Origin: an uncultured Muribaculaceae bacterium
Lineage (GTDB): Bacteria > Bacteroidota > Bacteroidia > Bacteroidales > Muribaculaceae
Reading direction: 5' to 3'
Assembly: GCA_910587475.1 (NCBI GenBank)
Contig: CAJUMR010000021.1
Span: 1-45,512 of the forward strand
Length of the DNA: 45,512 nt
Position 1 is the stretch's first letter. Every line of letters starts with the position of its first letter. A program made the position numbers and the translations under genes. Shown in pieces: positions 18,159 through 25,930 of the stretch. The notes below the pieces were generated by a model that ran no database searches, was not told the DNA's origin, and saw only the letters and a program-made list of their open reading frames with translations.

Positions 18159-19631
18159 ATGGATTATTCACAGTTTTTAGCAATGAAACAGGAAATCGGT
18201 CTGCTGATCGTGTTCCTGCTCGTGTTCCTCTACGACACGTTCATGCCGCGCCGCTCACTGCGTGCGCTCCCCGGCTTTGCCGCGGTGCTTATGCTTGTGC
18301 TGACAGTCGGCGATATCCTGTGCAGCTGCATGCACTCAACCAGCGTGACCGCTTTTGCGGGCATGTATGAGACATCTGCCGTTATCTCGGCCATCAAGAA
18401 TGTGCTGAATGTCGGCGTGTTTATCGTCCTTATCCAGTCAGTGAAATGGGCCAATTCAGAACCGATGGAATATCGCCGCGGCGAGTTCTATGAGCTTTTG
18501 CTCGTGACTCTCTTCGGAATGTATCTGATGATCTCGGCCCGTCACTTCCTGCTTTTCATCATCGGTCTCGAAGCGGCTTCGCTGCCTCTTGCGGCTATGG
18601 TCGCTCTTGATAAGAACCGCTACGAAAGCCATGAGGCTGCAGTGAAATATATGCTCACCGCAGTGTTCTCGTCGGCAGTGTTCATGATGGGTCTGTCGTT
18701 TGTCTACGGTCTGACCGGTTCGCTCTATTTTGAAAATATCTACTTCGCACTGACCAACCAGTTCAGCTTTATGCTCGTGATGGCTGTAGCGTTTGTGATC
18801 GCAGGTATCGGTTTCAAGCTCTCGCTTGTGCCTTTCCACCTGTGGACCGCCGATGTTTATCAAGGAGCACCGACATCTGTCACATCTTATCTTTCGGTTA
18901 TTTCGAAGGGTGCAGCTGCGTTTGCATTCCTTGTGATCCTCGCGCAAGTTTTCGGCTCGGTCTACAGCCGAGTGTGGGAATGGATGCTCTATGCGTTGAT
19001 TATCCTTACGATCACCATCGGTAACCTTTTTGCAATCCGTCAGCGCAACATGAAGCGCTTCCTGGCGTTCTCGTCAGTTTCGCAGGCCGGTTACATCATG
19101 CTCGGTGTGATAGCGTTCAACACAATGGGCGTTGCGGCAATGATCTATTACATCCTCGTCTATGTGTTCTCCAACCTTGCGGCTTTCGGCGTGATCGGTG
19201 CAATCGAGAATGCAACCGGCAAGGTGTCGATGGAAGATTACCGCGGTCTCTACAAGACCAATCCCCGTCTGTCGTTCGCGATGATGCTGGCTATGTTCTC
19301 TCTTGCCGGTATTCCTCCGTTTGCAGGTTTCTTCTCGAAGTTCTTCATTTTCACATCTGCGCTCAACCAGGAGTCGACCGCAATCTATGTGCTCGTGCTC
19401 ATTGCGTTGATCAATACGATCATTTCGCTGTACTACTATCTGCTTGTAGTCAAGGCTATGTTCATCAGCGAGGATGATTGCCAGATCGCTTGGTTCCGTT
19501 CGTCGTGCACCGAGCGTCTGGGAATGTGGATTGCCGTTGCAGGCATACTTCTTCTCGGCATCGTCAGCTGTGTTTATAACCACTTGCTCGATATATCGTC
19601 GGTGAGTGGTCTGGCAGCTTACTTTGTATAA
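18159..19631 (+). CDS. nuoN: NADH-quinone oxidoreductase subunit N
   Basis: The third antiporter-like subunit, 490 residues, adjacent to NuoK. It contains the helix 5 segment LLFIIGLEAASLPLAAMVAL with its glutamate, FKLSLVPFHLWTADVYQGAP, and SSVSQAGYIMLGVIAF, all family signatures. It closes the 18-gene run; a strong intrinsic terminator begins 23 bp after its stop codon. Confidence 0.96.
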   Translation: MDYSQFLAMKQEIGLLIVFLLVFLYDTFMPRRSLRALPGFAAVLMLVLTVGDILCSCMHSTSVTAFAGMYETSAVISAIKNVLNVGVFIVLIQSVKWANSEPMEYRRGEFYELLLVTLFGMYLMISARHFLLFIIGLEAASLPLAAMVALDKNRYESHEAAVKYMLTAVFSSAVFMMGLSFVYGLTGSLYFENIYFALTNQFSFMLVMAVAFVIAGIGFKLSLVPFHLWTADVYQGAPTSVTSYLSVISKGAAAFAFLVILAQVFGSVYSRVWEWMLYALIILTITIGNLFAIRQRNMKRFLAFSSVSQAGYIMLGVIAFNTMGVAAMIYYILVYVFSNLAAFGVIGAIENATGKVSMEDYRGLYKTNPRLSFAMMLAMFSLAGIPPFAGFFSKFFIFTSALNQESTAIYVLVLIALINTIISLYYYLLVVKAMFISEDDCQIAWFRSSCTERLGMWIAVAGILLLGIVSCVYNHLLDISSVSGLAAYFV

Positions 19632-19653
19632 CATTCATCACATCATCAAGATG

Positions 19654-19690
19654 TCGGGTCGCGGCCATAAGGTTGCGACCCGATTTTTTT
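19654..19690 (+). terminator. Strong intrinsic terminator of the nuo-atp operon
   Basis: TCGGGTCGC (19654-19662) pairs perfectly with GCGACCCGA (19675-19683). Four further pairs, two of them G-U, close an ATAA tetraloop, and seven T residues follow at once. It is the only clear terminator downstream of nuoA, so it defines the end of the 17-kb transcription unit. Confidence 0.92.
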
Positions 19691-19700
19691 GTGGACAGGG

Positions 19701-19732
19701 TTGCAGCGGGTGTCTATTATTTTATAAATTTG
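19701..19732 (+). promoter_or_regulatory. Promoter of the 61-aa membrane protein
   Basis: TTG at 19701-19703, 21 bp, then TAAATTTG at 19725-19732. The expected leader is about 22 nt to the ATG at 19761. Confidence 0.75.
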
Positions 19733-19760
19733 CAGGAGTATTATTAATTCTGACAGAAGG

Positions 19761-19946
19761 ATGAAAACATCTATCAAACAGGGATTTTCCCTGATTATTT
19801 ATATCCTTGCGATAGCTATGGGCATCTATGAGATCAATAATCAAGGTGGTTCCCGCAGTTTGTTCATCGGAATTTTATTTATTGTTTATGGCGTATTGTC
19901 GCTGGTGTTTTTCTTAATGGAGCTCAATAATAGGAAGCAGCGGTAG
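19761..19946 (+). CDS. Small two-helix membrane protein (61 aa)
   Basis: MKTSIKQGFSLIIYILAIAM starts helix 1 (about 8-22); a short polar turn with NNQGGSR follows, then helix 2 (about 33-52, SLFIGILFIVYGVLSLVFFL) and a charged C-terminus ELNNRKQR. It is a hairpin membrane protein of unknown function with its own consensus promoter. The 157 bp to the next, convergent gene contain only that gene's terminator hairpin. A link with complex I is not supported because a strong terminator separates them. Confidence 0.7.
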   Translation: MKTSIKQGFSLIIYILAIAMGIYEINNQGGSRSLFIGILFIVYGVLSLVFFLMELNNRKQR

Positions 19947-20041
19947 CATTGAGCAGATTGCCAGTTTACGTGCAGCGGTGCGGCGAGGGCGGGATGCGGA
20001 GGGTTTTGTCTACCTCAGGAGTCTTGGATGTTATGTAAAAT

Positions 20042-20070
20042 CAAAGACAGCCGGAAGCCGACTGTCTTTG
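20042..20070 (-). terminator. Terminator of the outer-membrane barrel gene
   Basis: CAAAGACAG and CTGTCTTTG form a 9-bp stem with an inner 3-bp extension. Read leftward it is followed by a short T-rich stretch (GATTTTAC), 34 bp after the stop at 20104. Confidence 0.6.
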
Positions 20071-20103
20071 GTAAGTCTATGATAAGCGTGGAGAGGGAGT
20101 TGC

Positions 20104-20772
20104 TTAAAAGTTGTATCCGAGGCTTAATGTGACCCGGTTTTCGTGAAATTTGCCACCGGAGACTTTCAGCATGTTAATCATGCCTATGTTTCCGGTCAAG
20201 CCGAAGTAGAATTTCTTATATGATATGCCGGCACCGATTGACCAAAGGACGTCGATGCGTTTGAGACCGTCGTCTTCGGAATATAAATTATATTCGAACT
20301 TGATTTTATCGGCTGTAATCTTTTCTCTAGCATCAAGGCCTATCTCCATTTCCGGGCCGGTGAAAATTGAGAGTCTTGTTGCTGGATATATGTCGAATTT
20401 ATATCCGACCACAACGGGGATGCGAATGCCGTATTTGTTGAATGCCATGCACTGGGGCTTGATAGAGCCTTCGACTTCTTTCAAGATGTCTTTTCTGACA
20501 GAGTAGGAGTTGTAATAGAGTTTCAGTCCCGGTTCGATGTATAATTTGCCTTTTAGCGGGACGTTGAATATGCCTCCAAGCTCAATGCCGCCACCATTTT
20601 TGAATGCATCTATGCTTATATGGTCGGCAGAGATGTTGCCCGGACATGTGATCTCTCCGCCAACGCGGATGCCGAAGTATGCTTTTTCGGGATTGTTGTC
20701 AGTCGTGGACTGTGAGAACGAAGCTAAGCAAGTGAATAGCCCGGCGGCAAATGAGATGAGAATTTTTTTCAT
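20104..20772 (-). CDS. Outer-membrane beta-barrel protein (PorT/OMP_b-brl type)
   Basis: A 222-residue protein with a cleavable signal peptide (MKKILISFAAGLFTCLASFS, cleavage near residue 20). The mature region alternates short amphipathic strands and turns: KAYFGIRVGGEI, GKLYIEPGLKLYYNSYSV, GIRIPVVVGYKFDIYP, RLSIFTGPEMEIGL and VLWSIGAGISYKKFYFGLTG. It ends in RVTLSLGYNF, an aromatic terminal strand recognised by the BAM machinery. This is the architecture of the small 8-strand PorT-like barrels of Bacteroidetes. The specific function is unknown. It is transcribed leftward as a single gene; 173 bp lie between its start and the tannase stop. Confidence 0.8.
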   Translation of the reverse strand: MKKILISFAAGLFTCLASFSQSTTDNNPEKAYFGIRVGGEITCPGNISADHISIDAFKNGGGIELGGIFNVPLKGKLYIEPGLKLYYNSYSVRKDILKEVEGSIKPQCMAFNKYGIRIPVVVGYKFDIYPATRLSIFTGPEMEIGLDAREKITADKIKFEYNLYSEDDGLKRIDVLWSIGAGISYKKFYFGLTGNIGMINMLKVSGGKFHENRVTLSLGYNF

Positions 20773-20886
20773 AACGATTTAAGGGATATGAAAGGTGAAA
20801 TAAATGTTGATCTGCGAATTTAATCATAATAATTGAGAATACACGGAAATCAGGCAGAAAAGCATAGCGGATTGCAAATTATGATG

Positions 20887-20927
20887 ACAATGAGGGCGGA
20901 TCAAACATATTGACCCGCCCTCATTGT
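20887..20927 (-). terminator. Terminator of the five-gene SirTM operon
   Basis: ACAATGAGGGCGG (20887-20899) and CCGCCCTCATTGT (20915-20927) form a perfect 13-bp stem with a further 3 bp inside, 19 bp beyond the tannase stop codon. The T-run on the minus strand is poor (ATCATAATTT), but stem strength and position fit termination of the leftward operon. Confidence 0.65.
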
Positions 20928-20945
20928 AGGTGGTTGCCGCTGATG

Positions 20946-22466
20946 TCAACGGATTGTAGCAGCTATCCAGGCGAACAAGTCGTCGAGATTATAGTCTCCC
21001 GAGTGGGGGCGGTTCCAAGGAATGAAGAAGTCGACGTTCTTGCCATCGTTGATAAGTTTTGTGGCAAGGTTGACAGGCACAAGAAACGAGGTGTCGCGGT
21101 CTTTTGCTCCATGTCTGATGTACCAGTTTTGAGCAACGTCGGAGTGTCCGGATCCGATGTAGTTCATCGGGTTCATGATTGCGACGCGGCGTGCCATCTC
21201 CGGATCGAGCGAAGCGTCAGGGTCGTGAAGCCGGTGTCTCAAGCTGAAGTCGGTGAAGTTGGCAGGATCGCCATTTTCATTGCCGAAAACTTTGTTCTCG
21301 GGTGACGGTGTGTTGATGATAACGCCCATCTGGTCGAATGCAGGCGGTGTTTTCAGCGGTGTCACCGAAGCAACGTAGCTCAGATATTTGTCGAGATCGA
21401 GGCCGGTGACGAAATCTGAAGTCTTGTTGAAACGCGGCATGTTGCCGGGTCCGAATGAAGGAGCGTTACGGCCATCGTCGGTTCTCGGCCTCTGTCCGAC
21501 CGGACCGGCACCCATCGGACCAAATTTGTCCTGGTAGAATGTAAAACCGATAGAGTCGGGTATCTCACATCCTTCCTGCAGAGCTTTGTGGGCAGATGCA
21601 ATGAGGAATGTTTTGAGATATTCAATATAGTTTCCGGCTGTAAGGGGTGTGCCATCTTCGGTTCGAAGGCAAAGAGAGTTTATGTAGTCAGGGCATAGAG
21701 CGGCAAGTTCGTCAGAAATCTTGATCTGTTCGGGCGATAGGTTTCTGACTCCATTGTCGGTACAGCGATAGAGCCATTCATATTCCATGTCGGCGTGGTT
21801 GAGATCAGTGATCGGACAGTAACAAATGGCAGCGAAAACATCGTCGCGAGCGTCAGCAGCGCCCATCTTCCGGAGATCGTCGGCATAGTCGTTGCAATTG
21901 CCTGTGGCTCCAAGAAGAGAAGACATCGCACCTCCGGCGCTTGTGCCATCGGTGAATATCAGTTCGGCATCGCCTGGAATCAGGTCGTCGTTGTGACGCA
22001 GATATCTGACTGCGGCTTTAAGGTCAAGGAGACCATTTGGTGCGATGCCGGTGTAGATTGTCTTGCCATCTTTCGAGACCGTCGAATTTGAGCCTCTCGA
22101 ACCCGGAATACAGACAACATATCCCTGCTTGAGCGCGCGTCCGGTTGCATCGGCGGGCGATGGAGATTTAGCTGTTGATGCGGCATATCCTCCGACATAA
22201 GTGCGCATGAGTATTGGCACGCGCGGGATCTGAGCCAAATTGTCGGGCACGTAGATGTTGAGTGTCTGATAGGTGGAGTCCTGAATGTTGGTCACGTAGA
22301 AGATGCCTTCGTAGGCTTTGAATGATATGTTCTGACCATCGGGCATAGTGATTGTCTGCCGTGTGAAATTGTCGGGGTCAAACCGTAGCGGGTCGTTATC
22401 TGCAGCAGCGTACAGCGATCCGGCCGCGCCAAGAATCATAGACGCTGTGATTAATTTGTAATTCAT
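20946..22466 (-). CDS. Subtype-B tannase-like esterase, secreted
   Basis: A 506-residue alpha/beta-hydrolase with a signal peptide (MNYKLITASMILGAAGSLYA, cut near Ala20/Ala21). The nucleophile is Ser176 in FTDGTSAGGAMSSLLG, preceded by PNGLLDLKAAVRYLR. The C-terminal acid/base pair is in GAKDRDTS (Asp456 or Asp458) and RPHSGDYNLDDLFAWI (His488). This GTSAGG plus HSGDYxLxxLFxWI combination is that of subtype-B bacterial tannases (Lactobacillus plantarum TanA type), which cleave galloyl esters. Substrate could equally be another phenolic ester. It is the last gene of the operon and overlaps the sirtuin gene by 4 nt (ATGA). A secreted esterase at the end of a cytoplasmic ADP-ribosylation operon is unexpected. 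Confidence 0.85.
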   Translation of the reverse strand: MNYKLITASMILGAAGSLYAAADNDPLRFDPDNFTRQTITMPDGQNISFKAYEGIFYVTNIQDSTYQTLNIYVPDNLAQIPRVPILMRTYVGGYAASTAKSPSPADATGRALKQGYVVCIPGSRGSNSTVSKDGKTIYTGIAPNGLLDLKAAVRYLRHNDDLIPGDAELIFTDGTSAGGAMSSLLGATGNCNDYADDLRKMGAADARDDVFAAICYCPITDLNHADMEYEWLYRCTDNGVRNLSPEQIKISDELAALCPDYINSLCLRTEDGTPLTAGNYIEYLKTFLIASAHKALQEGCEIPDSIGFTFYQDKFGPMGAGPVGQRPRTDDGRNAPSFGPGNMPRFNKTSDFVTGLDLDKYLSYVASVTPLKTPPAFDQMGVIINTPSPENKVFGNENGDPANFTDFSLRHRLHDPDASLDPEMARRVAIMNPMNYIGSGHSDVAQNWYIRHGAKDRDTSFLVPVNLATKLINDGKNVDFFIPWNRPHSGDYNLDDLFAWIAATIR

Positions 22467-23329
22467 TCTTTAGATGTGTTTGTTATAAGGTTGTCGATGA
22501 CTTTATGCATGTTCTCGGTAAAGGAAATGGTGCGGGAAGCGTTCTCGGCGGGGCCGTCAGGGTATTCGCTATTTAGCCGGATGAGAGTCGCGTTGCGGTT
22601 CTGGAAAACGATTTGTTCGAACGGAAAACGTATGATGGCCGGAGTGTTGAAACCGATGCCGAGTTCGATCAGAGCCACATTGCCGCGGTCGGCGTATGTA
22701 GACATGAATGTTTCGTAGCGTCGGGCCGCTTCATGCCACTCTTCATCCTGAACAAAGTATTGGTTTTTGCGGACGTGTACATCCATGTTTCCTCCGCAGA
22801 CGGGGCATGACGGGATGTAGGCTTTATCGACAGTCATGTCGTGGGAGTGTGCAATAATCTGTTGAACCGTTGATTTGTCGGAGTAGACTTTCGGATGGCA
22901 TCCTACGGCACATTGCATCAAACCATAGTCGCCTTGCACCTCGAATATTCTATCGCGATCGAATCCGGCTTTCCGGAACTGAGCGTCGACGTTGGTGGTG
23001 ATGACGAAATAGTTTTTGCTTCTTACGAGATCTAATAGCTCGGAGTATAGCGGCATTGCTCCCGGGCGGAAGCGTATATAGTCGATGTGGCGCGCCCAAC
23101 GTGCCCATCGTTGCTCTTCGGAAGGGAATTCGTAAAAGCTTGACGAATATAGATCGGGAAAGCCATATTTCTCAATGTAATCGGCAAACTCCTTTTTGAA
23201 TTCAGGTCCGGAGTAGTCGAGCCCGGCTGCGGCCGAGAGTCCAGCTCCGGCGCCTATAACCACTGCATCAGCTTTGGAGATGCAGTCGGCAGCGCGATGT
23301 ATGCGTTGATTGAAATCAGTCATAACCAA
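22463..23329 (-). CDS. Class M sirtuin (SirTM), probable protein ADP-ribosyltransferase
   Basis: A 288-residue Sir2-fold protein. The NAD-binding motif GAGAGLSAAAG is at 27-37, followed by LDYSG where deacetylases have GIPDFR. The TTNVDAQF motif (111-118) replaces TQNIDGLH, and Gln132 in EVQGDYG stands where deacetylases have the catalytic His of HGS. Zinc ligands are C140/C144 and C175/C178 (CPVC). These changes match SirTM enzymes, which ADP-ribosylate proteins and are encoded next to zinc macrodomains (Rack and colleagues, Staphylococcus/Streptococcus). The usual GcvH-like target and lipoate ligase genes are absent, so the substrate is unknown. The gene overlaps the macrodomain gene by 14 nt; a start six bases later (23323) is possible. 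Confidence 0.9.
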   Translation of the reverse strand: MVMTDFNQRIHRAADCISKADAVVIGAGAGLSAAAGLDYSGPEFKKEFADYIEKYGFPDLYSSSFYEFPSEEQRWARWARHIDYIRFRPGAMPLYSELLDLVRSKNYFVITTNVDAQFRKAGFDRDRIFEVQGDYGLMQCAVGCHPKVYSDKSTVQQIIAHSHDMTVDKAYIPSCPVCGGNMDVHVRKNQYFVQDEEWHEAARRYETFMSTYADRGNVALIELGIGFNTPAIIRFPFEQIVFQNRNATLIRLNSEYPDGPAENASRTISFTENMHKVIDNLITNTSKE

Positions 23330-24113
23330 GTAGTTTTTGATATATTGCCAGATCGGAATCTTTAAAGACGTTGAACACGACGGCTTTTATGGCTGAATCT
23401 GTCTTGGATCTGAAATAATCGCATACAGTGTCGAACGCAATTTGAGCCGCCTGTTGCTGAGGGAAGTGAAATTCGCCTGTCGATATGCAGCAGAACGCAA
23501 TTGATGAAAGGTGATGGGCCTCAGCCAACTCAAGACAGCTGCGATAGCAGTCGGCGAGAAGCCGACAATCGTCGGAAGAGGGTCTGTCGCCGTAGACAAT
23601 GGGCCCAACGGTGTGGATAACCCATTTTGCGGGTAGGTTGTATCCACGGGTTATCTTGGCTTTTCCTGTCGGTTCGTCGTGTCCCTGTTGTCTCATGATT
23701 TCTTTACATTCGAGGCGAAGTTCAATGCCGGCAGCGGAATGGATGGCGTTGTCGATGCACTTGTGTAGCGGCACAAAGCAACCCAGCATCTGAGAGTTTG
23801 CGGCGTTGACAATCGCGTCTACAGCGAGCCGAGTAATGTCGCCTTGCCATAGCCTAAGCCTGCTGTCGACAGGCGAACACGGAATGTCGGACAGCAGAAC
23901 AATGCCTTTTTCATCACGTTGCGTGGCGAGTTCGTCGTCCTGAAGCTTTAGTGTGGATTGGTCGATAGGGGCCGGCATCCTGACATTCATCAATGCGCGC
24001 AACAGATTGCGTTTGTCGGCAATTGATGCAGGTATTTTTATATCAGAATACTCCGGTCGCTCGTTGATGAGCGCCCGGAGTAAAGAGTTCAGTCTGTCAT
24101 TTTCAGAAGTCAT
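23316..24113 (-). CDS. Zinc-dependent macrodomain ADP-ribosylhydrolase
   Basis: A 265-residue protein with an N-terminal helical region (1-80) and a macrodomain (about 84-263). The catalytic loop reads VNAANSQMLGCFVPLHKCID followed by NAIH. C112, H117 and C119 are the residues expected to hold zinc in the SirTM-linked Zn-macro class; the NAAN motif binds ADP-ribose. The second loop is CCISTGEFHFPQ. Such enzymes remove ADP-ribose placed by the partner SirTM. The pairing with the next gene, with a 14-nt overlap, is the conserved operon arrangement of this family. Overlap with the upstream PNPOx gene is 11 nt. Confidence 0.92.
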   Translation of the reverse strand: MTSENDRLNSLLRALINERPEYSDIKIPASIADKRNLLRALMNVRMPAPIDQSTLKLQDDELATQRDEKGIVLLSDIPCSPVDSRLRLWQGDITRLAVDAIVNAANSQMLGCFVPLHKCIDNAIHSAAGIELRLECKEIMRQQGHDEPTGKAKITRGYNLPAKWVIHTVGPIVYGDRPSSDDCRLLADCYRSCLELAEAHHLSSIAFCCISTGEFHFPQQQAAQIAFDTVCDYFRSKTDSAIKAVVFNVFKDSDLAIYQKLLGYD

Positions 24114-24510
24114 AATGGATCAGGGTGGGTGGGGTAGTGCGCAGGTCGAAGTAATCGGCCGATTGGGGTTTGAGTCTCAGGTAAGCCAAATCCTTGTATG
24201 TCTTGTAGAGATGAGGCAACACCGGATTAGAGTCGAAAATCTCCCGTTGCACATCGTCGGGCGTGTCGAAATCGATAGTGCCTGACATGCGGGCGAATGA
24301 AGCGCCTTTGAGATCAAGGATGGCAACGTCGGGGTTCTGCCGGAGCTGTGCGTAGACTTCCTTTTTAGGAGATGTGGCAAAATATATGTCGTCTCCGTCG
24401 ATCTTCATGATCTGGAAAATGCGCAGATGCGGTTTCCCGTCGACAGAAGTAGCGAATGCTACTTCTTTGTTCTTGTGGAAAATATCCAAGAGTTTCTGGT
24501 CCATAATCAA
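24103..24510 (-). CDS. Pyridoxamine 5'-phosphate oxidase-like flavoprotein
   Basis: A 135-residue split-barrel flavin-binding-fold protein: DIFHKNKEVAFATSVDGKPH, then RIFQIMKIDGDDIYFATSPK and KEVYAQLRQNPDVAILDL, the standard PNPOx/general-stress FMN-binding pattern. Members reduce or bind F420, FMN or heme; the exact cofactor cannot be told, and the short length excludes a true pyridoxine biosynthesis enzyme. Start codon overlaps the stop of the NAD(P)-binding oxidoreductase gene (ATGA), and its end overlaps the macrodomain gene. Context suggests a role in redox or electrophile stress. Confidence 0.88.
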   Translation of the reverse strand: MIMDQKLLDIFHKNKEVAFATSVDGKPHLRIFQIMKIDGDDIYFATSPKKEVYAQLRQNPDVAILDLKGASFARMSGTIDFDTPDDVQREIFDSNPVLPHLYKTYKDLAYLRLKPQSADYFDLRTTPPTLIHYDF

Positions 24511-25178
24511 TATCCAATAGTGAAACGTTCTTTGTGGTGTGCCGGCTGGGCGAGCTCATCAACCATTGCTTTGGCATAGTCTTCGACAGATATGAAGCTG
24601 TTGCCGTCTTTATCAAAAATCATGTCGTCTTTACCGAGGCGATAAACACCGGTGCGTTTTCCGGGACCTTTAGCACCCATGTCGCCAAGGTTTCCAGCCG
24701 GAGAGAAGAATACCCAGTCGATGTCTTTTTCGGGAATTAGTGTGTTGAGGTAAAATTCGCCAAGCGATTTCACGCCGGGAAGCCATTCGGCGGGGAGAGT
24801 TCCGGTATCGACAAGACGTACGCCCGGTTTTACGAAAAGAGTGCCGGCACCACCAACGATGAGTAGACGTTTCACACCGGCTTTTTTTGCTGCCTCAAGG
24901 ATTTTGGGATAGTTTGAAAGAGTCTCTTCGTAGATGTTAGGGTTGGCCCATCCGGGATTGTATGCGCTGATTACATTATCGAAGCCTTTCAAATCGTTGA
25001 CCAGGCTATTTTCGTCGGCGACGTCGACTTTCTTGACAGAAAGGTCAGGATTATCGATTTTGATTTTTTCGGGATGGTTGACCAGAGCTTCAACTTTATA
25101 ACCACGGTTAAGGAGTTCGTTAAGGATGGCGGAGCCGACAAAGCCGCTCGCACCAATAAGGGCTACTTTTTTATTCAT
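24507..25178 (-). CDS. NAD(P)-binding oxidoreductase, NmrA/atypical SDR type
   Basis: A 223-residue Rossmann protein from the ATG at 25178. The N-terminal nucleotide motif is ALIGASGFVGSAIL (GxxGxxG), followed by KKVDVADENSLVNDLKGFDN and the VGGAGTLF strand. There is no YxxxK active site, as in NmrA-like and azoreductase-associated members. An upstream ATG at 25226 would add 16 residues of unlikely composition (KYNNIYSKIKISIII), so the later start is preferred. It is the first gene of the leftward operon and sits divergently from the HxlR regulator, a common pairing for quinone or electrophile detoxification enzymes. Confidence 0.87.
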   Translation of the reverse strand: MNKKVALIGASGFVGSAILNELLNRGYKVEALVNHPEKIKIDNPDLSVKKVDVADENSLVNDLKGFDNVISAYNPGWANPNIYEETLSNYPKILEAAKKAGVKRLLIVGGAGTLFVKPGVRLVDTGTLPAEWLPGVKSLGEFYLNTLIPEKDIDWVFFSPAGNLGDMGAKGPGKRTGVYRLGKDDMIFDKDGNSFISVEDYAKAMVDELAQPAHHKERFTIGY

Positions 25179-25248
25179 AATAATTATAGAGATTTTTATT
25201 TTAGAGTATATGTTATTGTATTTCAATAATGCTTTACTTTATATACCC

Positions 25249-25277
25249 CAAATGTAGGCAAAATGTTTGCTTTCAAA
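25249..25277 (-). promoter_or_regulatory. Promoter of the SirTM operon
   Basis: On the minus strand TACATTTG (plus-strand CAAATGTA, 25249-25256) is an exact -7 box; a TTTG lies 17 bp further upstream (25274-25277), slightly closer than usual. The predicted leader to the ATG at 25178 is about 64 nt. Confidence 0.65.
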
Positions 25278-25295
25278 ACGGAGAACTACAACGGT

Positions 25296-25333
25296 CTGTA
25301 AGTAACATGAATGTTAGTAATGCTGATTTACAG
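25296..25333. promoter_or_regulatory. Candidate HxlR operator between the divergent genes
   Basis: A perfect inverted repeat TAACAT-GA-ATGTTA (25303-25316) lies inside an outer pair CTGTAA (25296-25301) and TTACAG (25328-25333). In addition GTAAGTAA (25298-25305) recurs as its reverse complement TTACTTAC at 25408-25415, overlapping the hxlR -7 box. Together these suggest one operator between the promoters and one on the regulator's own promoter. Confidence 0.5.
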
Positions 25334-25412
25334 CCATAGCGAACTTGCGGAGCTGAAATGTTTTAAATAAAATTAATGTAAGTTGAATGCAGATCTATAA
25401 AATATAATTACT

Positions 25413-25420
25413 TACCTTTG
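25413..25420 (+). promoter_or_regulatory. -7 box TACCTTTG of the HxlR gene
   Basis: An exact TAnnTTTG box 27 bp before the ATG at 25447, giving a leader of about 20 nt. No TTG occurs at the -33 distance. TTACTTAC overlaps the box and could be a repressor site. Confidence 0.65.
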
Positions 25421-25446
25421 TAGAACGATTTGATCATCAAAACGAT

Positions 25447-25818
25447 ATGGAAAGGAATTTTAATAAGAATGAATTGTATCCGGATTGTCCAATAAGGAAT
25501 ATACTCAATCGAATCAGCGATAAATGGACGTTGCTCGTGATGTATACACTCAATGGTCATGAATCGCTCCGTTTCCGCGATCTTGCAGCCGAGCTTGAGG
25601 ATATATCTCAAAAAATGCTTGTGCTGACGCTTAGGACGCTTGAGGCAGACGGTCTGGTGGAGCGAAAGGTCTATGCAGAGGTGCCACCACGCGTAGAGTA
25701 TAGTCTGACTGATCGTGCCCACTCATTGTTTCCGATCATCAATCAGCTGATACAATGGGCTAAGGAGCATATGGACGAAATTCTGCTTGACAGGACTAAA
25801 GCAATGTCTCGCCGATGA
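25447..25818 (+). CDS. HxlR-family transcriptional regulator
   Basis: A 123-residue winged-helix DNA-binding protein. The signature CPIRNILNRISDKWTLLVMY (Cys16 onward), the helix RFRDLAAELEDISQKMLVLT and LRTLEADGLVERKVY are typical HxlR/MarR-like features. Cys16 stands at the position used by thiol-based quinone or hypochlorite sensors of this family (YodB, HypR), so redox or electrophile sensing is plausible. It is divergent from the SirTM operon across a 268-bp region with inverted repeats and is the obvious candidate regulator of that operon and of itself. Confidence 0.92.
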   Translation: MERNFNKNELYPDCPIRNILNRISDKWTLLVMYTLNGHESLRFRDLAAELEDISQKMLVLTLRTLEADGLVERKVYAEVPPRVEYSLTDRAHSLFPIINQLIQWAKEHMDEILLDRTKAMSRR

Positions 25819-25828
25819 AAAACTAATC

Positions 25829-25868
25829 AAAAAAGTCAGGGGCTAATTGATTTAAGCCACTGACTTTT
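25829..25868. terminator. Bidirectional terminator between convergent genes
   Basis: AAAAGTCAG (25831-25839) and CTGACTTTT (25860-25868) form a 9-bp stem, with an inner GGCT/AGCC extension past one mismatch. T-runs occur on both strands (ACTTTTAAT rightward, ACTTTTTTG leftward). It can end both the HxlR gene and the convergent lipoprotein gene. Confidence 0.8.
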
Positions 25869-25930
25869 AATGGTGTCGTACATCTGTACGCGTGTAGAAT
25901 TGCTGTGTAAGGGTGAAATTGATCGTCAGA

